DNA of 64,000 bases from Pomacea canaliculata. Its lineage: Eukaryota > Mollusca > Gastropoda > Architaenioglossa > Ampullariidae. This document shows, piece after piece, positions 36,896 through 49,035 of this stretch. Numbering within the stretch: position 1 is the first letter of the stretch; each line of letters opens with the position of its first letter. A model generated the notes under the pieces. That model had not been told where the DNA came from, ran no database searches, and saw only the letters and a list, made by a program, of their open reading frames with translations. A program made the translations under genes and the position numbers. The stretch is taken from NCBI RefSeq assembly GCF_003073045.1, contig NC_037596.1, positions 28,060,392 to 28,124,391 of the forward strand. Direction: 5' to 3'.

Positions 36896-39800
36896 ATGAA
36901 GAATGGACACGTGATGTGCTGCTTGTTTCTTGTATTTTTAAGTTCAGCTAAAGGTAAGATAATGGCACAGTTCATATCACATCTCATGTGTAACGTGCAA
37001 TAAGAGCATTCAAATAGGAATAAACCATCGCTAACGTTTGTCTTTGAACTCATTATTCTTTTTAATTAATCATATTCACTCTTAGAATAGATTTACTTTT
37101 ATATTCTTTAAGAAAGACATTATGATACCATGTATACAGAGTTCTGGTAATTTGATAAACAGTGAAAGCTGAATTGAAAACTGTGAGGGAATTCTGAAGT
37201 TTATTTTAGCTTTGTTATAAAAAATTTCTCCTTAAGGGGAGACAAGAACTCCTGAGGAAGGCATGGATACCGGATGGGTTGTTTCCCTTCTGCTAGACAC
37301 TAACCGAGGCTAGGCTCGCTCATCTCGACTATGACGTTTAAACCACGTAGGTCATCGTTGATGAAGCTCTCCACAATATTTAGTTCCCTAATAACTGTTT
37401 ATACTTTACTTTTCGTGGTTAACATGCTAAGATCTTTTAATGCTGCTACACAGGAAAAAAGTCAACAGATTAGTTAAAAATTCACAGACTTTAGAAATAT
37501 TACTTTTTTATGGATCCTGTCTTTATTACACAGTGTCAACTCGCTTCGCTACAGACCTCGTTGGGTGTTGACTGCGAGATGTAGCACCAATTTCTTATTA
37601 TACCTATTAAACTACACTACTACTATACCTATTATACTACACTACCCTTTTTGGAATACTGAAAGAAAACTTGAGTAAGATCTCTTAGCTCCCTGGTAGC
37701 AGTTGCACATTTAGACCGCTAAAAGAAAAATACCCACTAAATTAAAAAAAAAAAAAGGAATCCTATTTAATTCCTGACAAAACGCAAATTCAGAGCCAAG
37801 CATTGAGTTTGCTGAAAAAGGGTATTTAAAAGAAATAATATTTATTATTAAACTGGAAAAAGAAATGAGAATTTTCTATATATGCATTTTCTTCTTTTAA
37901 GCCATAATTTAAAATTTTATCTCAAAGAGAGTTGATTATTGGAAATAAAATTTAAGTTTTCCTTTACATTTATCAGAAATGGGTAGTTTTAAGCACCTAG
38001 CTAATATATATTTTTTTTTATTAAAATCTTGTTCCGCAGCCCTAACCTCATTGTGCGACACTGCAGATGATTACTGGGAAATACAAGAGGGTAAACAGGA
38101 CAACACCTTCCCCTGCACGGGTCTGTCACCACAGTCCACAGTGCAGTGGTTCCTCCAGGATCCTTCTTTGCCTAATGGTTTCACTCAAGTTGGCTCATGT
38201 CCGCCTCTTTTATCAAATGGCTCTCAACCTGTTTGTGAAATGAAGATAAATCCTAGTTTTAAACCCAGCAGAATCTCCAGTGACACAAGTGTAATGGTTG
38301 TGAACACTACCGCAACAACAGCTACAGTGTTGTTTGAATACGAGCGCCTCACCTGTACCGAGCTTGAGTCATCTGTCACTAGGGCTGAATGTCGCTTGGA
38401 CTACATCTGTAAGACTTTGTTTTCAGTGGATTTACTGTCTAACGCTGTGCATAAACTATACATCTCAACTTTTGGCAAAGCTTCTGCTGTAAGAAGATGA
38501 ATTATTAGCCACTGATTTTTCAACACACAATCGTATATATAATTAGAAGAAAGAAACGGAAATGTTGAGCTATATGACTGCCTTGAATTATTTCTACATC
38601 TCTATATAAGTGTTACAATTATTTACATGCTATATGTTGTATGTTGTAACACATTTCTCAATTTTAAATAATGGATTTGGTAAAAACATAAAATTAATCA
38701 GATTGTTATAAGAATGTAAACATATGAACACATCTATCGTGATGTAAATGTTTACATAACCATTAGCTTTTCTACAAATAAATCTAATAAAAACTTTTTT
38801 TTATTTGTTTACTGAAGAGCTTTCTCCACTTCCTATTTTTAGATTCGAGTGAAAATGTAACATGTACAGTTCAATTCAGAAACGAAACATGGACTGTGTT
38901 TGGACAGTGCGAGGTTAAAAAAACACGTTCAACACGGGGCAGGTACAGGTGTGAGTGGATGTTGGCAAAACAGGTAACTAGCAGTAACTCGTGATTTTCA
39001 TAAACTATTACAAATCTTTAAGTCTTTAGCATTGCTGCTAATTAAAGACACTCCCTGAAACCAATTATTAGACTATGTATTACCACGTCACGTGAATTAT
39101 TTTTACCCAAACATAATTAATCCGTTTGAAAATCGATGAAGTTGAAATAGCAAAAGATGAATGGGTAATGGAGGATTTGTTTCTTCAACTATTGTCAGAG
39201 GGATTATTTATCCACATAGATGCAAACTTCCCTTGGCTAAAATGTCTAATAGGTAAAGCGGGACGATTAAAGCCTGTCACTAAAAAATCCGACCTTAAGC
39301 TATATAGAAAATAAGAATACAGATTAAGCTACAAGTTCTCTCTATTTCTATAGGTAAATAATAGCAGTCATCACAAAGTCATATATATCTATAACACAAC
39401 CATGTTGAAAGTTTTGGTAACAAAGTGTTTCCCATCTTGAATTTGCGATTATAAGACAAGAAGAGTGGCACTATATAAAAAAATGTTAACTAACGATGAA
39501 TTGAATTTAAAGAACAGGTATTATACCAACAATTTCTACATTACCAATCAATACTTATTTTTATTTTCAGTCATCAATCCTTATCGCCAACGTTTCAATG
39601 ACAGTCGTTCCTTCTGTCGGGAAATACTTCAATGGATCGTGTAACTTCACCAGTTACCTGCCACCTGACGGTCAGTACACGTACCGTGTGACTGTTGTTC
39701 CTGGCGAAGTGACAGTGAATGCAACCTTTGTTGGAAACAATACAATACGTGAGTAATTCATATTAATTTACCATTGACATGGTCAGCAAACTGACATCCA

Positions 39801-42800
39801 TGGGATTACTTTTAACTTAATGTGTTTTAAATGAAACTTGATAAAGATTCAAAATACACTCTTATTTTTAAGGTTCATCAGCTAAATGGTATCCATCTTA
39901 TTTATTCTTATTTTGTCCTAAAATATTATTATTATCAGTTATTTTTTCGACAGAGGTGTAAATCACTGGTCTTTGAGCTGCATTTTGTTATTTATTGTAT
40001 GAGTTTTTAAAAAAGTAATAACGAAACATGTATAGGCAATGTAAGAAAGATGTAAAAATTTTTACCAAATTATTGCTTTGTCAGGTCGTCCCTCCAGCAC
40101 ACCTGTCCACAACTGTCCACAGTATGTACCTGAAGGCGGTAACCTCACCTGTACCTGTTCTGTCAGTGACCTGGGCAGCCCTCCAGGTGCACTGCAATGG
40201 AATTATTCTCAGTCAACACAACTGCGTCTTGCAGGCCTACAGGCGGGGTATTCTGAGACACATGTGTGTCAGCTGTTGTGGAACGACACAGTTGTGCAGT
40301 CAGTGGAATACAAGGTAAATGTTGCATGTAAGTGGAAATTTATTTACTTGTACGATTATTTCGTCCCACATATTCGCGCGGGCGTGATAAAGGCCCTCGA
40401 AGATGTTTAAATAATATTGGTATCATTCATTAGAAACAGTTGATGTTTCATACAGGTTGAAGCGAGTCTTTGTTGGTATGTAATGAAATTGATGATGATG
40501 AGAATTTTAACATTAACTGCGAATTTTAACATTACCTTCTTTATTTCACACACAGCTTAATAAACATTTTAATAAAATGGACGTATAATTTGTATGGATG
40601 TGTCTTTTTATTGTGCTGCTAAATCACATGTGTTTTAAATCAATATTTGTATTTCATTCTGTTTCATGATAACAATGTTTTTATTTTCAGTTGGGCCAAA
40701 TAATGTTACAGCAGCAGTGATTGGCCCCCAACCGCTTGATACAAATGGACTGCAGAGTATAAACATCACCTGTTCAGTGTCTGGGTCAAACCCACCCGCC
40801 AACATCACCTGGGTCAGATCACGTGACCAAAGTATTGTGTGTAACAGTCCGATGTGTGTTTTCACTCCCAAACCTCCAGATGATGATGGGATCAGTCTTG
40901 AATGTCGGGCCAGGAATTCTATCACAAACAAAACAAGTTCAAACAGTATGACAGTGACACTTAATTGTGAGCACTCTTCAAAATTAGGATAAGAAATACA
41001 ATCTGTTGATGATTCTGATTTTCGTCTTATGATTATTAGTATGGTTAGCATATCAATGATATACTGCTATTTCGTTCCTCTTCATCGACAATAAATAAAG
41101 AGTACTTCATTGTAGAATGATTTTTCGTGATGCGTGATACAGATGCTGACACTGAGGTTGTTTGCAGATCCTCCCACCTTATCACCGGCGATCACAGCAA
41201 ATCCAGAACTGCCCGACACCCAGCCTGTCTATCAGGGGGACAACATGACATTGAGGTGCACTGTCAGTGGAGGTAAACCTGTCAATGCCACTGTCATAAT
41301 GTTTACCTGTCCTGGCAAGACTGACACGTCTGTGGTCAGCATGGACACATCCAGCATCACCAGCAGCTTGATGTTCCTCCCTGTCTCTTCTGACAACCAT
41401 GGACCTTGTGTTTGTACTGCCAGGTGGAAGAAGACTGACTGGTACAACCAGACAGTTAGCTGGAATATCAACGTTTACAGTAAGTTGTGGTTTTGTGTGT
41501 CGTGTTTACTTGTGTTTGTGTTTTTAGTATGAGGTTTTATTTTTAAGGAGATTCAAGTGAGATAAAAATGCACATGTTCGCAGCACTTTTCTAGTGAAAG
41601 AATTCTATGGCTTTTTTTTTTACTCTACAAAGATTTATAATGACCCTTACAATAAGTCTTTATGGTGTCATTGAGATCCACTTTATGCTGTGGAGTTTAT
41701 TTTATTCGATTTACCAGTTTAAGACATATCTTCGAACAAGAGAGCGAAGTGATGCGCTATTTTTATTTATATAGAAATGCTTAAACATATCTGATGATTT
41801 TGATGGTTGAATTGAAATGGAAATGAAAAATGGAAGTTAAAAGTTTCTTGAGGTTTTGAATCCAAAATTAGACGAGAATAAGTAACATCAATACACATTT
41901 TAGATAAATCACTTGCATTCCAGCTCCTCCGTCTATTCCTGTGATTATCCCACTCGGTGATACAACAGGAGGACCTATGTATCCTTTCATGGCGGGTACC
42001 TCGGGTATCTTGAGATGTAAGAGTAATCAGACAGGTCGACCGGAAGCTACATACAGCTGGCCTGTTCCTGCTACTGGTCAGACCTCAGGGAGTAACCTGA
42101 CTTTCTACAATCTGTCAAGAGAAGATAACGAGAGAACAGTGAAGTGCAGGGCCAGCAACAATTACACAGAAAACAGGCGGCCTGTTGATGATGCTACTCT
42201 TGTCCTACAGGTCTACTGTGAGTTTCCTATTAGTTTTCTAATCTTATTATGTGTTGTACATGTAGTTACCTCTACACAAAAATGCGTAGTTGCATATGCA
42301 TAAGCGCATGCAAATGAAAAAAAACATTGCAGCGGAGCTTTTCTCCATTACCTGACTCTGGAATAGTTACTTTGCTAATTTCTATGAAGTTTTGGGAATC
42401 ACATAATGAAGTAAGCGTGGAACTCGTTTGGAGAAAGAATTCAATGTTAATCAGTTTTAAGATGAATTTTCCTTTCTAGAGAGGTATAGACAGATATTAC
42501 TCATTGCTTTAAGAAGCACTGAGCGGTGTTTTCAATGGATGTACATATTTCTATAGCCATGTCCCATTTCTGATAATATCTGCCAAATTGTGCAATGCAT
42601 GTTCTTTTCCATTTCTGTAGATGAGCCTGTAGTCAGCTTCACACCATTCCCTGATGGAAATGATTGTATACAGGGTTCTAGTGTGTCTGGCTACAAACAA
42701 TGTGTTGTTGCTGAGGGTCAGAGGGTTCACATCAACTGTACCGCAGACAGCAATCCACCTCCTTCATCATTCAAGTGGCTGACTCATGGAGATGTCTTCT

Positions 42801-45800
42801 CCTACACCAGTGAGCTGATGATCACATCTGCTAACTACACCATCCACAACGGTGACTACAACTGTACTGTGATCACAAAACAGGAAAACATGGACAGCCG
42901 CCTGCCTTTGACATCATCTGCTGTACTGACTGTTGTTGTTGGTTGTAAGTATATATTCAAAATTTATACTAATATATTTTTCTTACATTCACAGTAAGCA
43001 AACAGTAAGAAATCATATATTTTCTTAATATATCACTGTCCGTGATTTCTTTTGTCTTCCAGACCCTCCCAATGTTTTGAACTTTAAAATAAACAACGTG
43101 GACAATATGGCTGTAAATGTTCAGGAAAATTCCACTGTGGAAATGAAGTGCCTTTGTAATGTCAGCCCGTCTCCAAGCATTCGACTTATAAATGCAACGG
43201 GACCTGAACAGCTTCTAAACCAGAGTATAAGTGTGTCTGATGATGAACATCAAAGGGAGGTCGGCTTCAGGATAGAGCAGATTCCCTGTGAGGCCTCAGG
43301 TGTCTACAGATGTGATGTCAACAACAGTCTTGGACAGAACAGTCAGAGTCGCACGTTACTTGTGTATTGTAAGTTTTACTGGCTTTGAGACAATTTACAC
43401 TTCTCAAAAAAATGTTAGGGCTACATCTGGAAAAAAAACTTTTACAAAATTAGTAAGCTGTTTACAGGAAATCTGCACCAAAAAAAATACGTTCAAAATG
43501 ATCATGACATATGCACTCTAATCTATAATCATGAAGCAGCTTATTCCTTACATAGCAAGGCAGTAAAATTGTCTATAAAATTAAGTTTCTTTTGTGATTT
43601 TCAAATTTATTGGCGCATATTTTCTATTTTTACTGACAGGTGCTCCCAGAAATGCTGATTTTGATGGAAGTCCACCAACAGTCGTTTCGATAAATAGTAA
43701 AGGACATTTCAGTTTTAAATTGACTGCTTACCCCACACCAGTGGTCCAAAAATTAATTTATCTTGGCACTAATGAGAGTTATGATGGACATCTCGTGAAA
43801 GAGAACAGTATTTCTGTGGAATGTTCTGGAAGCTGGTTGGCTCCTGCTACAGTCATCTGCAGTATCAGAGTTGTCAACATAACACACCAAGATGAAGGTT
43901 TCTACAAAGTTGATTTAAGTAACAGTGTGGGAGAAATGTCTTTCATCTTCTCTGTCAAACGTAAGCGATATTTAAATAATAATGAGCTGTTGTTCATATG
44001 TTTTAGTATTGTCATATAAGGTTGATACGCTGGGTTGATAACTTTGTCACGCCAACATTTAGAATCATTATGGCTACATGCTTTTCCTTAAAATGTTATG
44101 GGAATCGTTGGCTCAGGAAAAAAATAACAGAATAGTTTATTGAACTCTGTATGTACATGTATGTTAGAAAAAACATTTGTTTGCACCAGTTCATTTGTTT
44201 TCTAGGTTAATAGCATATTTAGAAAGAAGTAAATATTAAAGATATATGAATATATAACAGACGTATTTCGGATTTGGGTTACAGTTATGATTAGCCTTCA
44301 TTAACATAGTAGATGACAACATGAAAATTTAAGATTATTCGAAAGGTTTGCACTCATAAAGACACTCGAGCATCGTCAGACGAAAAATGAAACTAAAATG
44401 AAACTTACAGTGTTGGTCTGTTGACAGAAGCGGCTTTAGAAGAGGGTCAGCCAACAACAACAGCAACAACCACAAAGACAGACGACAAAGCAATAATCGC
44501 CGGACTGGCCGTGGTGTTGGCAGTTGTCGTTGTTGTTATTATCGCTTTTGTCGTCTGGATGTGGCGACGGGGATGGATGCTACCTTGTGCTAGAGGTAAA
44601 CAGTTTTATGTTTCTCTGTTTATCTGAATATGTAGCAGGTACAATTCATAGCGTGATTGATGTCAATTAGAATAACGGGGAATATTTAGTGAAAATCTGC
44701 TGAATTTTAGCTACAGTCTAACCAAGTTCTTTAGGGTGAACTTGCCTGCGTGCATGGACATGTTTGTGTGTATGTGCGTCTATATGTGTGAGTTCTAGCC
44801 TGTAGATGTGTGTGACTATCAAATTTATACCAAGAAATACAGGCATGGAGAGGCTTAAAGTCAAATATTGCTCCAGATGACAAGAGGCATTTGTTTTGAT
44901 TTACAGATGGTGTCAACGAAAGACGTCAACATCAAAATCAGATGAAGTAAGCATTTTCTCGCACGGGATGCTGGTGGATTTTGATTATTTTGTGCCTAGC
45001 ACATTCATTTAGCATCTAGACAGGGAGATGAGCTTTACAAACTCAATTATTACTGCCACTGAGACATTTCATAGAAATATGTGAATAAAATACAGTGATA
45101 CCTCGGTTCTCGAACGCCTTGACTTTCGACCAAATCGGTATTCGACCAGGAAATTCGAGAAAATTTTGTCTTGGAATTCGAACAAATATTTGGAACTCGA
45201 ACATCCGAACGTCCGAGATGAGCCGAGTTGAGCCGAATGGCGTTCATTTCGGCCCAGTGCGCCTTGCTTGCGTCATCAGTGACAATAACCATCCCCCTTC
45301 CCTCCTCCCTCCACATTCATTCCCTCCTGCCATAAAGTTTGGTACAGGTACAGTAAATGAAACACAATTTACTGTACTGTACTGTACAGTACATTTTATT
45401 TTATTTTATTTAATAAATACACTTTTATTTCTTATTTCTTGTTGAGACTCATGTTTTTCTATATATTATATACAAATTAGGCCAGTAAATAGGCATTTTC
45501 TGGGGCTTGGAACGAATTAATCCAGTTTCCATTATTTCCTATGGGTTTCATTGCTTCGGTTCTCGAACAATTTGGTTCTCGACCGTCCTCCCGGAACGAA
45601 TTATGTTCGAGAACCGAGGTATCACTGTATAAGTATAAAATAAAGAAGGAAACCAGATTAATTCTGTTGTACTGAACATTATTTAATCAAATAACAACAC
45701 TTTTATTATCATTCTTTTAGTGGTGACTCGTCAGATCGACCCCTGTCTTCAGCGATTTCAAAAGCCTGCACATCAAGAGAAGGTAACATCATCAGATGTT

Positions 45801-47078
45801 GTATAATTTAATCGGACAAGATGAATGAATTTGATGCTTCATAATTTATGTTTTTCAATAAACAGTATTGACAGAAAGCATCGTATAAAGATTGGTTACT
45901 TACTTTCTTATATATAAATAAATTATGCAAGATAATAAAGCAAACACAATTATTTTTTTATTATATGGTCACTGTACATTGTTGCTTAATTAGTCTTTAA
46001 TACATAAAGAGTGACATTGATCTAGCAAAGATTCTGAATAAGTAAAAACAACAATAACACAGATAAAATTTACAAATAAGTAAAACAATTTATATCTACA
46101 TATTATTTATATATTTTTGTTTCGGAATAGTTACTACTATCCCAGTGTGCCGACTTTACATCTTTAATCCTTCTCATTGTTTTTTTTTTAAGAGGTACAT
46201 TAAAATATTTCAGACAAAACATTCACAACTTTTTCAAAAGACCTAAGAAAACATATAGAATGAGAAAAGGCAGCTGTATTTATGTTTTCAGTCGTAGCAC
46301 AAGAAACTTCGCTGTATGCCGGATTAAAAATGCAGGATGTAGGCAAGAGATCCCACTATGAAGAGATTCAGCGATACCAGAATGCACCGGCAATGTCGCC
46401 GTACGAAGGTATTACAAATATAATTTCCCTTCAAGTTTATTTATTGAATTATTTTCTATTTTGATAGTAGGGAACACCCATTTGAGGGAAGTTGAGAATT
46501 AAACAGCTACCTCTTACTAATTACAGTCTCGGCCACTCTGTCATTCACGCTGACATTGAGGGATTCACCTTTTGCTGGCACAGAATCTGTTCGTCTATCC
46601 TTCTTGTCGTTACTCTAGAGAACATAATACTCTTCGCACCTAAGAACGAGAACGAAACAGGGACAGCCCTAAAGGGACAGAAAAGCAAGAAAAAAAACAA
46701 ACAAAAAAACAAAAAACAAAACAACAACAACACAAAAAACAAAACAAAACACAACAACAACAACACCGAAATGAACTAAGAAAGAATAAACAACAGTTCT
46801 AATGATGAATAAAAACAAATAAACAAAACAGAAAGAAGAACCAAATAAGAAAAATATCCTTAGGGAAGGGTGTGAAGAAGGACTAGCATGATGGGAAAGG
46901 GTCTTAGGAATGATGTTTACGGAAGAGGCACGTGTTTAGTACACGTTTAAATGACAAATAAACCATGTTTCTCATGTTGTCTTGTGTATAATGTTTTGAC
47001 TAAAAATAACAATATTTTGTTTCAGTTGTGAGTGACACATCGGGCACAGATAAAGAAGAACACAGCTACGTTAACTAA
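36896..47078 (+). CDS. Gene C: long ITIM-bearing Ig-superfamily receptor (complete)
   Basis: Sixteen exons join to 1083 aa plus stop: signal 36896-36953 (MKNGHVMCCLFLVFLSSAK); D1a 38040-38408; D1b 38843-38973; D1c 39571-39748; D2 40085-40327; D3 40691-40966; D4 41168-41479; D5 41924-42217; D6 42621-42944; D7 43063-43368; D8 43640-43960; transmembrane 44428-44595; tail 44907-44946, 45721-45782, 46292-46408, 47026-47078. D1a to D1b is phase 1, D1b to D1c phase 0, all later ectodomain junctions phase 1. Typical Ig second-cysteine contexts are visible (GVYRCDVNNSLGQ in D7, GDYNCTVIT in D6). The helix is at about residues 958-982. It is the reference for the long form, with domain order equal to genes A and E. 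A membrane-bound inhibitory receptor is inferred; the ligand is unknown. Confidence 0.92.
36954..38039. other. Intron 1 of gene C
   Basis: 1.1 kb between signal and D1a exons. It contains a less AT-rich stretch at about 37230-37580 and a small tandem duplication (CTATACCTATTATACTACAC near 37600-37645). No second leader exon like that in gene E was found. Confidence 0.4.
45093..45627. mobile_element. Non-autonomous pogo/Tigger-like transposon, second family
   Basis: 535 bp, with ends beginning CAGTGATACCTCGGTTCTCG and its reverse complement, and TA on both sides (45091-45092, 45628-45629). Subterminal TTCGAACAA and GTTCTCGAACAATTTGG style repeats and an internal palindromic TACTGTACTGTACAGTACA are visible. 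No transposase. It lies in the gene C intron between the first two tail exons. The ends match closely, so it is probably young. Confidence 0.83.
46680..46765. repeat. A/C-rich simple repeat
   Basis: Runs of AAAACAAAAC and CAACAACAAC, about 85 bp, in the last intron of gene C. Confidence 0.85.
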
Positions 47079-47217
47079 GATGGAATGATTTATGTAAATT
47101 CTGCTTCTCAAGAAACATAATCGCTAATGAAACACTGTTTGATCTTCAAAAAGCAACTTTCTATAAATTTAGCAAAAACGTATATTTTCACCTTATTTCC
47201 TTATAAATGTCAACAGA

Positions 47218-47223
47218 AATAAA
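47218..47223 (+). terminator. Probable polyadenylation signal of gene C
   Basis: AATAAA 140 bp after the stop, a distance close to that in gene B. TGTGTATTATACTGTGACTA follows within about 70 bp. A second AATAAA with a GT-rich follow-up lies at 47630-47635 and could serve a longer 3' end. Confidence 0.45.
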
Positions 47224-47424
47224 AAGAAGGGGGAAAAAAACTGAGTAAAACAATGATAAAGAGGATATATGTGTATTATACTGTGACTACTGTTGCACTA
47301 CTATGAATTATAAGAAGTGTAGACTACTCGTTAGACTAGGAAATACGTTTTATACAAACATAAATGTATATCTTTAATATATATATATATTCAACCATTT
47401 CTCTTTGCCTTTTCTCTGTCCCTG

Positions 47425-47455
47425 CCTCTCTCTCTCTGTGTGTGTGTGTGTGTGT
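47425..47455. repeat. (TC)n(TG)n microsatellite
   Basis: CTCTCTCTCTCTGTGTGTGT dinucleotide run of about 31 bp. Confidence 0.85.
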
Positions 47456-47971
47456 TCGTAAGTGAATGCGAATTAATGAAGGAAAAGCGAGAATCAATTT
47501 AACACCAATGTCTTTTAAATTGTTTACTGATAGCATTTTGTCAGTTTGATTGTTAAAGATTTGTCTCCCTTTTATGACTATATTGCTAAATGCTTAATTG
47601 AAATATGTTTTCATTCAGAATTTTTGTGCAATAAAGCTTGTGATTTTGTCTTGCAATTATTCATTGTAATACACACCGGTTGTTGCAGTTTGACGAAGAC
47701 TTTCAAATATGCATGTGTGGGATTGTTAGCACATATTTACACAAAAACAGGGCTAACATTATGTGTTTTATGATAAACATAGCAAACTCTTTTTTCGTTA
47801 TTCTCAGCTAGGAGACCTTTACATAAAGGATGTTAGTCAACTATAAACGAATACTTAAACACAGTCACCGGGTGTAAGGTGAAAATAATGTTGCTGTGGG
47901 GAGAATTTAAAAGAGAAGAAGAAATGACAACAACTACCTCAACATTGATACAAAAATACTAACTTCAGGTA

Positions 47972-48075
47972 TAGAATGGTACTTTGGCACTCAACCACAA
48001 TCTGTTCTAGAATGCTTGTGCTGATCAGTTTGAAGTCGAACATTTTTTCCGTAATAAATATTTGGCAAATGTAAA
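47972..48075. mobile_element. Worn pogo/Tigger-like transposon end
   Basis: GGTACTTTGGCACTCAACCA, then AATCTGTTCTAGAATGC and GTCGAACATTTTTTCC resemble the usual left end of this element class (GGTACCTCGGTTCTCGAAC, AATCCGTTCCAGAACGC). No right end or TA pair could be set, so this looks like a single decayed end. Confidence 0.4.
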
Positions 48076-48815
48076 ATATTGATTTTATTGAATTTACACA
48101 TATGCTTGAGGCAAGTAGCCTTTGGAGTGGAGAAAGTAGTACACGGGCATTAGTATAAACACCTGGAAACCGACTACCCGTTATATACTACGGCAATTTG
48201 TCTTTAGAAGGTGAGATGTAGATTAATTAGTCCAGTTACACTAATAAAGACAAACAGGAGCAAGTAAATAAAGTCGAATAATAATAATGTTAGAATAACT
48301 TCAAGCACCTGCTAAAGGGAGAGAGAGACAAGAAGCTCTGGTGTAAAAGTGTTTGCATGATCATTTAGTTTAGATTACAGTTTGAAGAAAAGTGCGACGA
48401 AAGAATGTTGAAGGCTGTCATGGGCCGGGTGTTTGACCCAGTTCCTTAGTGAATATCAGTGTGTAGTGTGAACAGGAATGTGGACAGGAGAGCGAGCGTG
48501 GTACAGAGACATGTCGAGTAGACGCAAGACTGAAATTATTTTGTTGAGGTTTTTTATTAGCTGTGATAAACCAGCCAGTGAGTGTGTATGTGAATAATAG
48601 ATACTATTTATAAAGATTAACATGTATGTATAGATTGTTAATATCTTAAAACCCATTAAAGGGTGACAGAATAAAGATATTGTCGGTTGTGTTGATACAT
48701 GGGAGTGGGCTGTGGTGATATCTGTGCTTTTGTTAAGCACATACTTGTTAGCGAATGCCTCTGTGTTTGTGAAGTTAAGAACGAACACTCGGGTATTGAT
48801 ATGACTACAAGTATG

Positions 48816-48870
48816 GAAATGTAGGGCATGACTGTTTGCCAGTGACAACACATACACCTACTTACTTCCT
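48816..48870 (+). promoter_or_regulatory. Gene D upstream conserved block
   Basis: GAAATGTAGGGCATGACTGT, TTTGCCAGT, ACAACACATACACC and TTACTTCCT in the order seen upstream of genes C and E. The first 16 bases are identical in D and E. About 165 bp before the ATG. Confidence 0.58.
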
Positions 48871-48959
48871 TGTTTGATAACACACGTGTCATATCGCTTA
48901 AATATTCTGTGCTATTTGATAAGAACAGGTCAAGACCGCGAAACAGTTTCACTTAATGA

Positions 48960-48967
48960 TATAAAAA
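48960..48967 (+). promoter_or_regulatory. Possible TATA box of gene D
   Basis: TATAAAAA 69 bp before the ATG at 49036. Its position suits a start site near 48990 and a 5' leader of about 45 bases. Confidence 0.4.
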
Positions 48968-49035
48968 TATTACTATGAATATTTCCTAATTGCTTTCAAG
49001 TATTGCAAAGATTTTTGCTCAATTGGATTAAAGCA

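Larger units (their letters stand above)
44428..47078 (+). other. Gene C transmembrane and triple-ITIM tail region
   Basis: A Thr-rich stalk precedes the helix (IIAGLAVVLAVVVVVIIAFV) and WMWRRGWMLPC. Exon 46292-46408 carries SLYAGL and SHYEEI, both strict ITIMs, and RYQN. The third strict ITIM, SPYEGV, is completed only by splicing, its Gly codon being split between 46408 and 47026. The protein ends HSYVN-stop. This is the richest tail in the cluster. Confidence 0.87.
47224..48815. other. Gene C to gene D spacer
   Basis: 1.6 kb, AT-rich. It holds a TC/TG microsatellite (about 47425-47455), a possible distal poly(A) site (47630-47635) and a worn transposon end (47972-48075). No coding exon is visible. 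Confidence 0.45.
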